Source: Comamonadaceae bacterium (GTDB lineage: Bacteria > Pseudomonadota > Gammaproteobacteria > Burkholderiales > Burkholderiaceae_C). From it: a DNA stretch of 64,000 nt. The DNA is taken from positions 104,352-168,351 of the forward strand of contig CANFCG010000001.1 of the NCBI GenBank assembly GCA_947445115.1. The letters are read 5' to 3'. Below, piece by piece: positions 28,148 to 37,690 of this stretch. Position 1 is the first letter of the stretch. Every line of letters begins with the position of its first letter. Both the position numbers and the translations under genes were made by a program. The notes beneath the pieces are model-generated. The model did no database searches. It saw only the letters and a list, made by a program, of their open reading frames with translations, and had not been told where the DNA came from.

Positions 28148-29821
28148 TCAGGCTCTAAATTTTGAAGTGATGGGATAACGCCAGTCTTTGCCAAAGCTGC
28201 GGTGCGTAACCCTGATACCAATCGGCGCTTGGCGGCGTTTGTATTCGTTGATTTTGATGAGCTTGGTGACGCGCTCTACGTCTGCTGCGGCAAATCCTGC
28301 CGCCAAAATCTCCTCGATGCTTTGATCGTTTTCCATATAGCGCTCCAAAATCGCATCTAGCACATCGTATGGCGGCAAACTATCCTGATCGGTTTGGTCG
28401 GCTCGCAGCTCGGCGCTCGGTGGACGCGTGATGATGCGCTCGGGGATTGGCTCAGTTCCCGTACCAAACGGATCATGCTGATTGCGCCAATGCGCGAGCT
28501 TAAACACCGTCGTTTTCGCCACGTCTTTAATCACCGCAAAGCCGCCCGCCATGTCGCCGTAGAGCGTGCAATAACCCGTTGCCATCTCGCTCTTGTTGCC
28601 CGTGGTCAGCACGATAGAGCCAAACTTATTGGACAGCGCCATCAGCATCGTGCCACGAATCCGTGCTTGGATGTTCTCCTCGGTCGCATCTTCCGCAAGG
28701 CCATTAAATTCATGACTTAGCGAGGCTTTGAAGGCATTAAACTCAGGGACAATCGACATCTCGTCATAGCGCACATTCATGCGCTTAGCCATATCCCGCG
28801 CGTCCACCCACGAGATTTCAGCCGTATAGGGCGACGGCATCATCACGCAGCGCACACGGTCTGCGCCCAGCGCATCCACAGCAATCGCGAGCACCAGCGC
28901 CGAGTCAATGCCGCCCGAGAGCCCCAAAATGATGCTGGGGAAACCGTTTTTGTTGACGTAGTCGCGAACGCCTAAAACCAAGGCTTGCCAGAGATCGGAG
29001 AGATCGTCTTGCAGAGCTACGGGTTCTTTGGACTGCCAATCCACCAGCCAAACCTCTTCGGCAAAACTCTTCGCACGCCCTACAACTGAGCCATCTGCAT
29101 GCAAGGCAAACGAGCCGCCATCAAACACGATTTCGTCTTGCCCGCCCACACAGTGCGCGTAGATGAGCGGCAAACCTGTGAGCAGCGCTCCATCACGCAT
29201 ACGTTCAATACGCTCGGCTTGCTTGCCCACGTGAAATGGCGAAGCGTTCATCACCGCCAAAATTTCAGCACCCGCCGCCTTGGCAGCTTGGCAAGGCGCA
29301 TCAAACCAAGCGTCTTCGCAGATCAAAAGCCCCACACGCGTGCCCTCAATCTCAATCACGCAAGCAGCATCGCCTGCTGTGAAATAACGCCGCTCATCAA
29401 ACACTTGGTAGTTGGGCAGCTCACGTTTAGCATAAGTCGAAACCACATTGCCTCCCGACAGAACGCTAGCTTGATTGGTTCGTTTTTGGATCGCCGTGCT
29501 CTTGGTTCGAACGTCTGATCCCTGCGGATGCCCCACCACCACGTGCAAGCCTTGGCACTGGGCAAGGCTAAGCGCCACTTGGCTTACAGCCGCATCACAA
29601 GCTTTGATGAAGGCGGCACGGAGCAGCAAATCTTCGGGCGGATAACCGCAAATCGACAGCTCGGGGGTCAACACCAAACGCGCGCCTTTTGCGTAAGCGT
29701 CCTTAGATGCTGCAATGATTTTTTCGGCATTGCCCGCCATATCGCCCACAGTCAGGTTTAATTGGGCAACCGCAATTTTGAGACCGTTATTAAAAGACGA
29801 ATTTGAATCAGATGAAGTCAT
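28148..29821 (-). CDS. nadE: Glutamine-dependent NAD+ synthetase
   Basis: 557 residues. The N-terminal nitrilase-type glutaminase has its catalytic triad regions E in 'LTPELSICGYPPEDLL', K in 'YAKRELPNYQVFDE' and C in 'GLLICEDAWFD'. The C-terminal NAD synthetase domain has the PP-loop 'LGLSGGIDSALVLAI'. It amidates nicotinate adenine dinucleotide with glutamine-derived ammonia. The N terminus 'MTSSDSNSSFNNG' precedes the conserved 'LKIAVAQLN' and offers no later start. The start overlaps the divergent DUF482 gene by ten bases. Confidence 0.96.
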   Translation of the reverse strand: MTSSDSNSSFNNGLKIAVAQLNLTVGDMAGNAEKIIAASKDAYAKGARLVLTPELSICGYPPEDLLLRAAFIKACDAAVSQVALSLAQCQGLHVVVGHPQGSDVRTKSTAIQKRTNQASVLSGGNVVSTYAKRELPNYQVFDERRYFTAGDAACVIEIEGTRVGLLICEDAWFDAPCQAAKAAGAEILAVMNASPFHVGKQAERIERMRDGALLTGLPLIYAHCVGGQDEIVFDGGSFALHADGSVVGRAKSFAEEVWLVDWQSKEPVALQDDLSDLWQALVLGVRDYVNKNGFPSIILGLSGGIDSALVLAIAVDALGADRVRCVMMPSPYTAEISWVDARDMAKRMNVRYDEMSIVPEFNAFKASLSHEFNGLAEDATEENIQARIRGTMLMALSNKFGSIVLTTGNKSEMATGYCTLYGDMAGGFAVIKDVAKTTVFKLAHWRNQHDPFGTGTEPIPERIITRPPSAELRADQTDQDSLPPYDVLDAILERYMENDQSIEEILAAGFAAADVERVTKLIKINEYKRRQAPIGIRVTHRSFGKDWRYPITSKFRA

Positions 29822-31026
29822 CCGCCAATTATGTCACCCGTGTCTATTCAAGCTGGTCGGAGATAGACCGCGCGGCTTGGAACGCCTTGCTAGAAACGCA
29901 ATCTGAGCCCACGCCGTTTATGCGCTGGGAATATCTAAGTGCCATGCAAACGAGTGGATCAGCCACACCAAAGACGGGTTGGGATTTGCGTATCGTGACG
30001 TTGTGGTCGGATGAGTCGCCCACCGCTGAACTGGTTGCAGCCTGCCCGCTCTACCTAAAACCTCACTCCTATGGCGAGTACGTGTTTGACCACGCTTGGG
30101 CAAATGCCTACGCCCAGCATGGGCTGGATTACTACCCCAAAGCCGTGGTGGCGGTGCCGTTTACGCCCGTGCCTGGCACACGCTTGCTCGCAACAGACGA
30201 TGCCTCGAAAGTCATGCTGGTATTGACCTGCAAAGCATTGACCGAGGAGGAGAATGGCTCATCTTTGCATCTGCTGTTCACATCCAAAGCCGATCAAACC
30301 GCGTGCGCCAACCGCAACCCAGAGAACTTCATGTTCAGGTTGACCACGCAATTTCACTGGACAAATCCCACAGACAAGTTTTACGAAGATTTTGACGATT
30401 TCCTCCAAGCCTTCACGCAAGACAAGCGCAAAAAAATTAAGCAAGAGCGCCGTAAAGTGTTAGATGTAGAGCTTGGCGCTGGTGTCACATTTCGGCATTC
30501 GCGAGGCACAGACATTAGCAACAGCGATTGGGATTTTTTCTACACCTGCTACGAGCGAACGTATTTGGAACACGGCAACGCGCCGTATTTGAGTCGCTCA
30601 TTTTTTCAAAGTATGGCAAGCGATATGCCCGAGAACTGGCTGCTCTTCATTGGCGAGATTGAAGGTCAGCGCATCGCGTCTAGCCTCATTGCCATTCAAG
30701 AATTGAACGGCAAAAAAGTAGCCTATGGCCGCTATTGGGGCGCAGTCGCTCGCGTCGATTGCCTGCACTTCGAGGCTTGCTATTACCAGCCGCTGGAGTG
30801 GTGCATCGCTAATGGCTACCATCGCTTCGAGGGCGGCGCACAAGGTGAGCACAAAATGGCGCGTGCCTTGCTGCCCGTGACCTCCACGTCGATGCACCAT
30901 ATTGCACATCCGCAGTTTGCTAAAGCGGTTGAGCGATTTTTAGAGCGCGAACGCGCGGGCGTGGTCGACTATCAGTTTGATTTGACCGAGCGCTCGCCAA
31001 TGAAGAAAACAACGGATATACAATAA
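29812..31026 (+). CDS. DUF482/COG3146 GNAT-like N-acyltransferase
   Basis: About 404 residues from ATG 29812; a TTG three codons upstream is possible. The family is peptidogalycan-biosynthesis/FemAB-like and its substrate is unknown. Characteristic parts are 'WNALLETQSEPTPFMRWEYLSAM', 'KRKKIKQERRK', 'YERTYLEHGNAPYLSRSFF', 'YGRYWGAV', 'CYYQPLEWCIANGYHRFEGGAQGEHKMARA' (quoted around EGGAQGEHKMARA). Its 5' end overlaps the divergent nadE start, so at least one promoter lies inside the other gene. Confidence 0.87.
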   Translation: MKSSANYVTRVYSSWSEIDRAAWNALLETQSEPTPFMRWEYLSAMQTSGSATPKTGWDLRIVTLWSDESPTAELVAACPLYLKPHSYGEYVFDHAWANAYAQHGLDYYPKAVVAVPFTPVPGTRLLATDDASKVMLVLTCKALTEEENGSSLHLLFTSKADQTACANRNPENFMFRLTTQFHWTNPTDKFYEDFDDFLQAFTQDKRKKIKQERRKVLDVELGAGVTFRHSRGTDISNSDWDFFYTCYERTYLEHGNAPYLSRSFFQSMASDMPENWLLFIGEIEGQRIASSLIAIQELNGKKVAYGRYWGAVARVDCLHFEACYYQPLEWCIANGYHRFEGGAQGEHKMARALLPVTSTSMHHIAHPQFAKAVERFLERERAGVVDYQFDLTERSPMKKTTDIQ

Positions 31027-31056
31027 TTTATCCACAAACAACAAAAGGATCTTTGG

Positions 31057-31389
31057 ATGAAAAAAATCTTACTACTTGTCGCTATAAGCATGTGCTTTGC
31101 AGGCAGCGTTTTTGCACAAAGTGCGAAGGGCGATAAAGGTATACCTAACGCTCCTGGTCAAACATCTTGCGCTAGTGAAATACACTCTCTTAGTAGCAAA
31201 CTGAGTATCGACTATCGCGAAAAAAGTAAATTTTCAAAAGTGGAACTTGATGCAATTAGTTCGCTTCAAAACAATTCAGGCCAGATTGGGTCGAGCGTCA
31301 ACCCAGACACCCCTTCAAACTGCGCTCAACAGAGAAAATTTATCACAGATAAAATCGACTTTATTCAGAAAAGAATTACATCTAAATAA
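31057..31389 (+). CDS. Small secreted protein, unknown
   Basis: 110 residues. A clear signal peptide ('MKKILLLVAISMCFAGSVFA', cut before QSAKG) leaves a ~90-residue mature protein with two cysteines (C46 in 'TSCASEI' and C93 in 'SNCAQQ') that could form a disulfide. The mature part is polar and Ser/Lys-rich and has no motif I recognise. AAAGGATC precedes the ATG by about eight bases. It is A/T-richer than its neighbours. A weak terminator-like hairpin follows. Confidence 0.65.
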   Translation: MKKILLLVAISMCFAGSVFAQSAKGDKGIPNAPGQTSCASEIHSLSSKLSIDYREKSKFSKVELDAISSLQNNSGQIGSSVNPDTPSNCAQQRKFITDKIDFIQKRITSK

Positions 31390-31422
31390 TTCATTTTCGA
31401 GAGAATCACACACTAAAACTGC

Positions 31423-31444
31423 CTCCAGCATTGGAGACTTTTTT
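31423..31444 (+). terminator. Possible weak terminator
   Basis: CTCCA-GCAT-TGGAG followed by AC and six T. The stem is only five base pairs, but its position after the small secreted-protein gene is right. Confidence 0.4.
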
Positions 31445-31460
31445 ATTGGACAATTGAAGA

Positions 31461-32204
31461 ATGACGACTGCACCTCCCGAAATATCACCCAAACCTACAC
31501 TTCTAGCAGAGTTAGCAAAACAGCTCAGAACCCGTGGTTACGCCATCTTGAATAGCGCGAGCGTTTGCGAATGGGCAAGTTGCTCAATTGATGAGCTCAA
31601 TCAAATGAAGACGAGCTGGAACGAGATGCCCGTCGATCAGTATTTGAAGGACGGCGGGAAATATCGAAAACGTCGTCATTCGTCGTTCAAATTTGGAAAC
31701 GAGACGTTAAATTTCGCACCGCACCGAGCACATTGGCAACCCCTCACCTACAACGCCCTGCACGGCGGTATGACGCGCTGGTTTGAGCCTATGCCCGCAA
31801 GCATTACAGCCCTGCCCGCTTGGCAAAAGTTATTGGCCGTATTCGCCAAAACCGCTAATCAATTGAATGCGGGAACGCAGTGCATAGAAGCACATCAGTT
31901 CCGCATTGAGGCATTAGAAGGCGGTATTGGCCGCCCTACGCCCGAGGGCGCGCACCGTGATGGCGTGGATTTAGTTGGTGTGTTTATGGTGAGTAGACGA
32001 AACATCAAGGGCGGCGAAACGCGTGTATTTGAAGCCTCTGGCAGCTCGGGCGAGCGCTTTACGCTGCAAGAGCCATGGTCATTGCTTTTGCTGGACGATG
32101 CAAAGGTCGTGCACGAGACCACGCCGATTCAACCTCTAACGACTTCGGGCCACCGTGACACTTTGGTTTTGACCGCCAAGCAGGGGCGATTTTTAGAGCC
32201 ATAA
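31461..32204 (+). CDS. 2OG-Fe(II) dioxygenase, isoleucine-hydroxylase-like
   Basis: 247 residues resembling the 2OG-Fe dioxygenase family that includes bacterial L-isoleucine 4-hydroxylase. The likely iron ligands are H165 and D167 ('GAHRDGVDLVGVFMV') and H218 ('DDAKVVHETTPI'); R232 in 'SGHRDTLVL' would bind 2-oxoglutarate. 'RRHSSFKF' near residue 71 is typical. It probably hydroxylates a free amino acid or similar small molecule; the exact substrate is unknown. It is followed by a strong terminator and then tRNA-Ser on the other strand. Confidence 0.83.
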   Translation: MTTAPPEISPKPTLLAELAKQLRTRGYAILNSASVCEWASCSIDELNQMKTSWNEMPVDQYLKDGGKYRKRRHSSFKFGNETLNFAPHRAHWQPLTYNALHGGMTRWFEPMPASITALPAWQKLLAVFAKTANQLNAGTQCIEAHQFRIEALEGGIGRPTPEGAHRDGVDLVGVFMVSRRNIKGGETRVFEASGSSGERFTLQEPWSLLLLDDAKVVHETTPIQPLTTSGHRDTLVLTAKQGRFLEP

Positions 32205-32232
32205 AAAAAGCCCATCAAAAGATGGGCTTTTT
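32203..32232 (+). terminator. Rho-independent terminator (usable on both strands)
   Basis: GCCCATC-AAAA-GATGGGC with seven A on the left and a T-run on the right. It overlaps the stop of the dioxygenase gene, and in the other direction it ends the tRNA-Ser transcript. Confidence 0.9.
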
Positions 32233-32236
32233 AAAT

Positions 32237-32329
32237 TGGCGGAAACGGAGAGATTCGAACTCTCGATGAGGCTCTACACCCCATACTCCCTTAGCAGGGG
32301 AGCACCTTCGGCCACTCGGTCACGTTTCC
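32237..32329 (-). tRNA. tRNA-Ser (anticodon GCU)
   Basis: On the minus strand the 93-base molecule starts GGAAACG and ends CGTTTCCGCCA with the CCA encoded. The 7-bp acceptor stem pairs, the anticodon loop CTGCTAA carries GCT at 32295-32293, and a long variable arm of the class II type is present (GTATGGGGTGTAGAGCCTC region). The T-loop is TTCGAAT. It reads AGC and AGU codons. Confidence 0.96.
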
Positions 32330-32343
32330 TAAATCAAGCGGTG

Positions 32344-32372
32344 ATTATAGACGCTCAAGCTTCTAAATCGAA
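32344..32372 (-). promoter_or_regulatory. tRNA-Ser promoter
   Basis: A perfect TATAAT lies at 32349-32344, 14 bases before the mature tRNA 5' end, just downstream of the lysC stop. TTCGAT at 32372-32367 is a poor -35 at 17-base spacing. The tRNA can thus be made apart from lysC. Confidence 0.55.
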
Positions 32373-33620
32373 TGCTTTGTGTAACGAGCGCACGGCCAAT
32401 TCCATATATTTTTCGTCAATCACGACTGAAGTCTTGATCTCGGAGGTGGAAATCATCTGGATATTGATGCCCTCCTCGCTCAAGCAGCGGAACATCTTGC
32501 TAGCCACACCCACATGGCTGCGCATTCCGATACCGACGATGGAGACTTTGCAAATCTTGGTATCGCCCACAAAATCTGTTACGCCCAAGCTTGGCAGCAC
32601 TTTAGCTTTCAGCAAATCCGTGACGCGAGCGAAATCGTTGCGGTGCACGGTGAACGAAAAATCGGTCTTGCCATCTTTAGAGATGTTTTGAATGATCATG
32701 TCCACTTCGATATTTGCATCTGCCACGGCACCCAAAATTTGATACGCAATGCCTGGCTTGTCGGGCACGCCCAAAATAGAAATTTTTGCTTCATCACGGT
32801 TAAACGCGATACCTGATACGACTGCTGCTTCCATAGTGCTTGCGCCCTCTTCTTCAAAAGTAATCAATGTGCCAGATTTGGCTTCTTCGTCAATGTTGAT
32901 GTCCCAAGGTGTGAAGCTGGACAGCACACGCAAGGGGACTTTGTATTTGCCTGCAAACTCAACCGAGCGAATTTGCAAAACTTTAGAGCCCAAGGACGCC
33001 ATCTCCAGCATCTCTTCAAAGCTCACACGCGGCATCCGGCGAGCATTCGGCTCTACGCGAGGGTCGGTGGTGTACACGCCATCCACATCGGTGTAGATCA
33101 GGCACTCGGCAGCACTCAGCGCCGCCGCTACGGCCACTGCCGAAGTATCGGAACCACCGCGCCCCAGTGTAGTGATGTTGCCATCAGGATCGACGCCTTG
33201 AAAGCCCGTCACGATAACTACTTTGCCCGCGTCTAAGTCAGCTTTGATGCGCTTGTCGTCAATCGACTCGATACGCGCCTTGGTAAAAGACGAGTCCGTT
33301 TTGATGGCCACTTGCCAACCTGCATAAGACACGGAGGGCATACCTTCGGCCTGCAAAGCCACAGCGAGCAAGGCGCTAGAGGCTTGTTCGCCGGTAGAGG
33401 CCAGCATGTCGAGTTCGCGCTGATAGGCAGCGGTCTCTTTAGCCGGTGCTAGTTCTTTGGCAAGACCGAGCAAGCGATTGGTCTCACCACTCATGGCACT
33501 GGGAACCACCACAATTTGATGACCTGCACGCGCCCATTTGGCAACGCGCTTAGCAACTAGGCGGATGCGTTCGGTAGAACCCATCGACGTGCCGCCGTAT
33601 TTATGAACAATTAAAGACAT
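32355..33620 (-). CDS. lysC: Aspartokinase
   Basis: 421 residues, monofunctional. It phosphorylates aspartate at the head of the Lys/Thr/Met pathway. 'VHKYGGTSMGSTERI' is the N-terminal kinase motif, 'TLGRGGSDTSAVAVAAAL' the phosphate-binding region, and 'YTDVDGVYTTDPRV' follows. Two C-terminal ACT domains ('ILGVPDKPGIAYQILGAVADANI' and 'VGIGMRSHVGVASKMF', in part) imply lysine/threonine feedback. It is downstream of tilS and upstream of tRNA-Ser, with AGG about nine bases before ATG as a modest ribosome site. Confidence 0.97.
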   Translation of the reverse strand: MSLIVHKYGGTSMGSTERIRLVAKRVAKWARAGHQIVVVPSAMSGETNRLLGLAKELAPAKETAAYQRELDMLASTGEQASSALLAVALQAEGMPSVSYAGWQVAIKTDSSFTKARIESIDDKRIKADLDAGKVVIVTGFQGVDPDGNITTLGRGGSDTSAVAVAAALSAAECLIYTDVDGVYTTDPRVEPNARRMPRVSFEEMLEMASLGSKVLQIRSVEFAGKYKVPLRVLSSFTPWDINIDEEAKSGTLITFEEEGASTMEAAVVSGIAFNRDEAKISILGVPDKPGIAYQILGAVADANIEVDMIIQNISKDGKTDFSFTVHRNDFARVTDLLKAKVLPSLGVTDFVGDTKICKVSIVGIGMRSHVGVASKMFRCLSEEGINIQMISTSEIKTSVVIDEKYMELAVRSLHKAFDLEA

Positions 33621-33646
33621 GAAAACCTACGAAAAATAAATCAAAA

Positions 33647-34597
33647 TCAAAGCGTGTGATTGTAACTAAGCACATCCTCATGGCGGCTGACAAACCCGGT
33701 AGCCACTTTGATTCGAATCTGATGCCCGCGCGTTTGGCAGGCTGCAATTTGTTTTAAAAGTTCATCCAACTGTGCCGTACTGGGCACCACGCCGTAGTTG
33801 GATTTCAGCCAAAACCGAATCGCATTCGTTTGTCGATTGGATGCTAATGGTTGCAAATTTTTTATCTTTGGCGGAATACCAATAGCCTGCAAGTCAATAC
33901 CAGCAAGGTCTGCGAGCAAGTCATTCGCCTCGGCGATGTGTGAAATCGATCTTGTCAACGTAGCCGCGTATTCGGGAAACGCAGCTTGCAATGCGGGCAA
34001 TACATCGAGTCTGATTTTGTTGCGCGTAAAAGCTTTGTCGATGTTGGTTGGGTCTTCAATAAACAAAACGCCATCGGCTTGAAGCTGTGCGCGAATATCC
34101 GCAGCCTTTTGACTCAACATCGGGCGCTCAAACTGCACACCACCTCGCTCAAACTGGGTTGGCATGGCGGACAAGCCGCCAAGCCCTGCGCCACGTGACA
34201 GCGCCAAGAGCAAGGTTTCCACTTGATCATCTGCATGCTGCGCCAGTAAAACGCTGCCGCAAGATTCAACGACACCATTTGACTTAGCCAATGCAATCAA
34301 CGCCTTGTAACGTGCGCCACGTGCCGCGTCTTCTGGGCTCTCCCCTGCAGCATGATTGGCATTGACGTAGGCCACATGCAGTGGCACTTTGAGGATCTCA
34401 CAAAATGCTTGGCAGTGGCGCACAAAATCATCTGCCGCCGCTTGCAAGCCATGGTGCACATGGAAGGCAATCGTGTGATTTGGATACTGCTTCTGCGTTT
34501 CAAGCAGCAAAGCTGTTGAGTCTGCGCCTCCGCTGTAAGCAACAGCCCATATGGCCTGGGAGCCAATTTCCGTTTTAGCTTTCGCCAAAACGTCCAT
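33647..34597 (-). CDS. tilS: tRNA(Ile)-lysidine synthase
   Basis: 316 residues. It adds lysine to C34 of tRNA-Ile(CAU), changing its decoding to AUA. The PP-loop ATP motif is '[14 protein letters not shown]' (residues ~20-33), with '[18 protein letters not shown]', 'RGARYKAL' and '[28 protein letters not shown]' ([11 protein letters not shown]). It is shorter than E. coli TilS because most of the C-terminal domain is absent or reduced; short TilS proteins are known. The start lies inside the 3' end of accA (23-base overlap). Confidence 0.93.
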   Translation of the reverse strand: MDVLAKAKTEIGSQAIWAVAYSGGADSTALLLETQKQYPNHTIAFHVHHGLQAAADDFVRHCQAFCEILKVPLHVAYVNANHAAGESPEDAARGARYKALIALAKSNGVVESCGSVLLAQHADDQVETLLLALSRGAGLGGLSAMPTQFERGGVQFERPMLSQKAADIRAQLQADGVLFIEDPTNIDKAFTRNKIRLDVLPALQAAFPEYAATLTRSISHIAEANDLLADLAGIDLQAIGIPPKIKNLQPLASNRQTNAIRFWLKSNYGVVPSTAQLDELLKQIAACQTRGHQIRIKVATGFVSRHEDVLSYNHTL

Positions 34598-35531
34598 AGC
34601 TTTGCAGCCGTTCGTAGCGTTGATCCAGCAACTCTTTGACGCTCAAATCAGCGACCAAGCGCAGCGCATCGCCGAGCGAACGCTTTAAGGTTGTCGCCAT
34701 TTGTACAGGATCGCGGTGCGCACCACCACTCGGTTCGGTCACGATTTTGTCAATCAATCCCAATGCCTTGAGGCGCTGCGAGGTGATGCCCAGTGCATCG
34801 GCCGCCACGGATGCCTTCTCTGAAGTTTTCCATAAAATCGACGCGCAACCTTCAGGGCTAATCACCGAATACACGGCATATTGCAACATGAGCACTTGAT
34901 CGGCCACTGAAATCGCCAGCGCCCCGCCCGAACCGCCTTCACCAATGATGGTCGTGATAATGGGGGTCTCCAATTGCGCCATCTCAAAAATGTTGCGGCC
35001 GATGGCTTCAGACTGCCCGCGCTCTTCGGCGTCAATACCTGGAAACGCGCCTGGCGTATCAACAAAAGTAAACACGGGTAGCTTAAAGCGCTCGGCAGTT
35101 TTCATTAGGCGTAGCGCTTTGCGGTAGCCCTCAGGTCGCGTCATGCCAAAGTTGCGTAGCGTGCGCTCTTTGGTATCACGTCCTTTTTGATGCCCAAGCA
35201 CCATGCAGGGCGTACCGTTTAATCGCGCCAAGCCACCCACAATACTCAGGTCGTCAGAAAAATGACGATCACCGTGCATTTCGACAAAGTCTGTAAAGAT
35301 GGCATTGATGTAGTCGAGCGTATAGGGACGCTCAGCGTGCCGTGCCACCTTAGTAATTTGCCACGCGGTTAAATCTTTGTAAATGTCTTTGGTCAGCTGC
35401 TGGCTTTTTTGAGTTAGTGATGCTAGCTCTTTACTCAAATCAACCGACACTTCGGCATTGGTACCGTGCAGTTCTTCGATTTTTTTCTCTAGCTCAGCAA
35501 TCGGGGTTTCAAAATCTAAATAGGTTTTCAT
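34575..35531 (-). CDS. accA: Acetyl-CoA carboxylase carboxyltransferase, alpha subunit
   Basis: 318 residues, standard AccA length. It is part of the carboxyltransferase that makes malonyl-CoA for fatty acid synthesis. Landmarks are '[19 protein letters not shown]', '[17 protein letters not shown]', '[18 protein letters not shown]', '[17 protein letters not shown]', '[22 protein letters not shown]' (DTPGA) and '[13 protein letters not shown]'. The gene overlaps tilS and follows the AlkA-type glycosylase by 18 bases, matching the Burkholderiales order. Confidence 0.97.
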   Translation of the reverse strand: MKTYLDFETPIAELEKKIEELHGTNAEVSVDLSKELASLTQKSQQLTKDIYKDLTAWQITKVARHAERPYTLDYINAIFTDFVEMHGDRHFSDDLSIVGGLARLNGTPCMVLGHQKGRDTKERTLRNFGMTRPEGYRKALRLMKTAERFKLPVFTFVDTPGAFPGIDAEERGQSEAIGRNIFEMAQLETPIITTIIGEGGSGGALAISVADQVLMLQYAVYSVISPEGCASILWKTSEKASVAADALGITSQRLKALGLIDKIVTEPSGGAHRDPVQMATTLKRSLGDALRLVADLSVKELLDQRYERLQSYGRFGES

Positions 35532-35549
35532 AACTTCAGCTCACGACTC

Positions 35550-36215
35550 TCAATATTCAACAGGCAGCGGATCTAGCGAGCGCCAAATATACCAAGTTGC
35601 CACGGTGCAGTATGGTGCCCACGCGGCAGCGACTTCCCGCGCCTCGCTGCGCGAGACGGGTTCACCCGAAAAATACGCCTTGCTGATACCGTTCAAAAGA
35701 CCAATATCGTCCAGCGGCAGCACGTTCGCACGCATTTGGTGGAAGATCAAAAACATCTCCGCCGTCCAGCGCCCAATCCCGCGTATTTCGACAAGTTCTT
35801 TAATGATGGTCTCATCATCCTTATCCGCCCAGCCATCCACATCCAAGCGACCATCACTAAAGTGAAGCGCCAAATCAATCAAGTACTCTACCTTGCGAGC
35901 AGAGAGACCTGCTGCACGCATGTCGTCAACTTTAAGTTTGAGTACGGCAGCAGGCGTCATTTTTTTAGGTAGAAGCGCAAATCTGTCCCATACCGTTTGC
36001 GCCGCTTTCACCGAAATTTGCTGTCCCACGATGGAGCGCGCCAACGTCGAAAAGGCATCCCCACGCGAGCTCAGACTGGCGTCGCCAAACTGCGGGATCA
36101 ATCGCTTCATGACGCGATCTTTTTTCATCAGATGCCTGCAAGCCTCTTCCCAATAAGCTGGGAAGGCCTGCGTCGCTTCAGAAAGCTTGGCTTTAGCAGA
36201 TGGTTTTGTTGTCAT
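35550..36215 (-). CDS. DNA-3-methyladenine glycosylase II-type (HhH-GPD)
   Basis: 221 residues from ATG 36215, which overlaps the cysS stop by four bases. It excises alkylated bases. The helix-hairpin-helix is '[18 protein letters not shown]', followed by the catalytic aspartate region '[14 protein letters not shown]'. '[19 protein letters not shown]' is conserved in the AlkA/MAG family. The N-terminal domain of E. coli AlkA is missing, as in other short members. alkA could be used as symbol, but the short form makes me leave it blank. Confidence 0.9.
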   Translation of the reverse strand: MTTKPSAKAKLSEATQAFPAYWEEACRHLMKKDRVMKRLIPQFGDASLSSRGDAFSTLARSIVGQQISVKAAQTVWDRFALLPKKMTPAAVLKLKVDDMRAAGLSARKVEYLIDLALHFSDGRLDVDGWADKDDETIIKELVEIRGIGRWTAEMFLIFHQMRANVLPLDDIGLLNGISKAYFSGEPVSRSEAREVAAAWAPYCTVATWYIWRSLDPLPVEY

Positions 36216-37627
36216 GCGGCGGCTTCCCATGTGGTGCCTGTTGGCGAGTCTTTTAAAACAATGCCTTGAGCAAGTAACACTTGGCGAATCCGATCGGCTT
36301 CGGCAAAGTTCTTTTGCGCTTTGGCATCCGCCCGCAGGCCAATCTGAATAAGGATCTCAGAGGCATCACCGCCAGAGCCCTTTTGCAGAAAGGCTTGCGG
36401 GGCTTGCTGCAGTAGACCCAATACTGCGCCTAGGCTCCGGAGCAGTCCAGCCAGCTCGGCTGACTTTGTTCGATTCACCTCGCCCGCCAAATCAAAGAGC
36501 ACGGCTACGGCTTCTGGCGTGCCAAAGTCTTCATCCATCGCGGCTTTAAATCGCGAGGCGTAGACATTCATCCAATCGATCTGGACTTCGACAGCCGTCA
36601 CTAAATCAAGCGCCGTATACAACCGCTTGAGAGCGCCCTTGGCATCATCCAAATGCACATCACTGTAATTGAGTGGGCTACGGTAATGCGTGCGAATGAT
36701 GAAAAATCGAACGACCTCAGGATCATAAACCTTGAGCACTTCGCGGATTGTGAAGAAGTTGCCAAGGCTTTTGGACATTTTTTCGTTGTCAACATTCACA
36801 AATCCGTTGTGCATCCAGTAATTAGCCATGGGCTGGGAAGCACCGTTAGTCGTGGCCTGCACGAGTACGGCTTCGCTTTGTGCGATTTCATTTTCGTGGT
36901 GCGGAAACTGCAAATCAGCGCCACCGCCATGGATGTCGAAGTGCTCGCCCAGCAAGGCGCAGCTCATGGCAGAGCATTCGATGTGCCAGCCTGGACGACC
37001 CATGCCGTACGGACTGATCCACTTCGCCTCTGCTGGCTCGCTAGCTTTTGCGGCTTTCCAGAGCACAAAGTCCAGCGGATCTTGCTTGGCTCCTGCAACG
37101 GCAACGCGCTCACCTGCACGAAGCTCGTCGAGCGACTTTCCGCTGAGCTTGCCGTAGCTTGGGAATTTACGAACCGAAAAATTCACATCTGCATTGCCGT
37201 CTGTATCTTTATTCGTGGCATAAGCAATGCCTTTCGCTTCCAATTTACCAATCAAATCCAGCATTTGCGGCACAAAGTCGGTTGCACGCGGCTCGTGTGT
37301 GGGGCGCTCAATGCCCAAGGCATCCGCGTCCTCATGTAGCGCTTCGACCATCCGATTAGTCAATGCGGTAATCGTCTCACTATTTTCAATCGCGCGTTTG
37401 ATGATCTTGTCGTCAATATCGGTCACATTTCGCACATAAGTGACCGCATAACCCGACGCCTTTAGCCAGCGCTGCACTACGTCAAAGGAAAGCATGGAGC
37501 GTGCATGACCGAGATGGCAAAAATCGTATACCGTCATACCGCATACATACATACTCACCTTGGCGATTTCGCGAGGAGTGAAAGTGACTACGGCACGCGC
37601 TAGTGTGTTGTAAATTCGGAGGGACAT
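36212..37627 (-). CDS. cysS: Cysteine-tRNA ligase
   Basis: 471 residues from ATG 37627 ('[14 protein letters not shown]'); an open frame extends 27 codons upstream, but it is not family-like. The zinc cysteine and ATP site are in '[18 protein letters not shown]' with the HIGH-like 'HLGH'. 'WHIECSAMS' and the KMSKS loop '[10 protein letters not shown]' are present. Monomeric, cytoplasmic, essential. No clear ribosome site precedes the ATG. Divergent from the TPR gene with 63 bases between. Confidence 0.96.
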   Translation of the reverse strand: MSLRIYNTLARAVVTFTPREIAKVSMYVCGMTVYDFCHLGHARSMLSFDVVQRWLKASGYAVTYVRNVTDIDDKIIKRAIENSETITALTNRMVEALHEDADALGIERPTHEPRATDFVPQMLDLIGKLEAKGIAYATNKDTDGNADVNFSVRKFPSYGKLSGKSLDELRAGERVAVAGAKQDPLDFVLWKAAKASEPAEAKWISPYGMGRPGWHIECSAMSCALLGEHFDIHGGGADLQFPHHENEIAQSEAVLVQATTNGASQPMANYWMHNGFVNVDNEKMSKSLGNFFTIREVLKVYDPEVVRFFIIRTHYRSPLNYSDVHLDDAKGALKRLYTALDLVTAVEVQIDWMNVYASRFKAAMDEDFGTPEAVAVLFDLAGEVNRTKSAELAGLLRSLGAVLGLLQQAPQAFLQKGSGGDASEILIQIGLRADAKAQKNFAEADRIRQVLLAQGIVLKDSPTGTTWEAAA

Positions 37628-37654
37628 AGGGGGGAGAGTTCGCAATAGGTTCGT

Positions 37655-37660
37655 TACAAT
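37655..37660 (+). promoter_or_regulatory. Candidate -10 of the TPR/L,D-transpeptidase operon
   Basis: TACAAT within the 63-base cysS/TPR divergent region. A 15-codon frame opens at 37669, close to the predicted transcription start, and ends just inside the TPR gene. The -35 is not convincing. Confidence 0.35.
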
Positions 37661-37690
37661 TGGGCGCAATGTTAGCACCCGAAAGACTCT

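Noticed and set aside
36653..37339. A 228-codon open frame antisense to cysS
   Set aside because: cysS has all class I synthetase motifs on the other strand; the antisense frame shows no family features.
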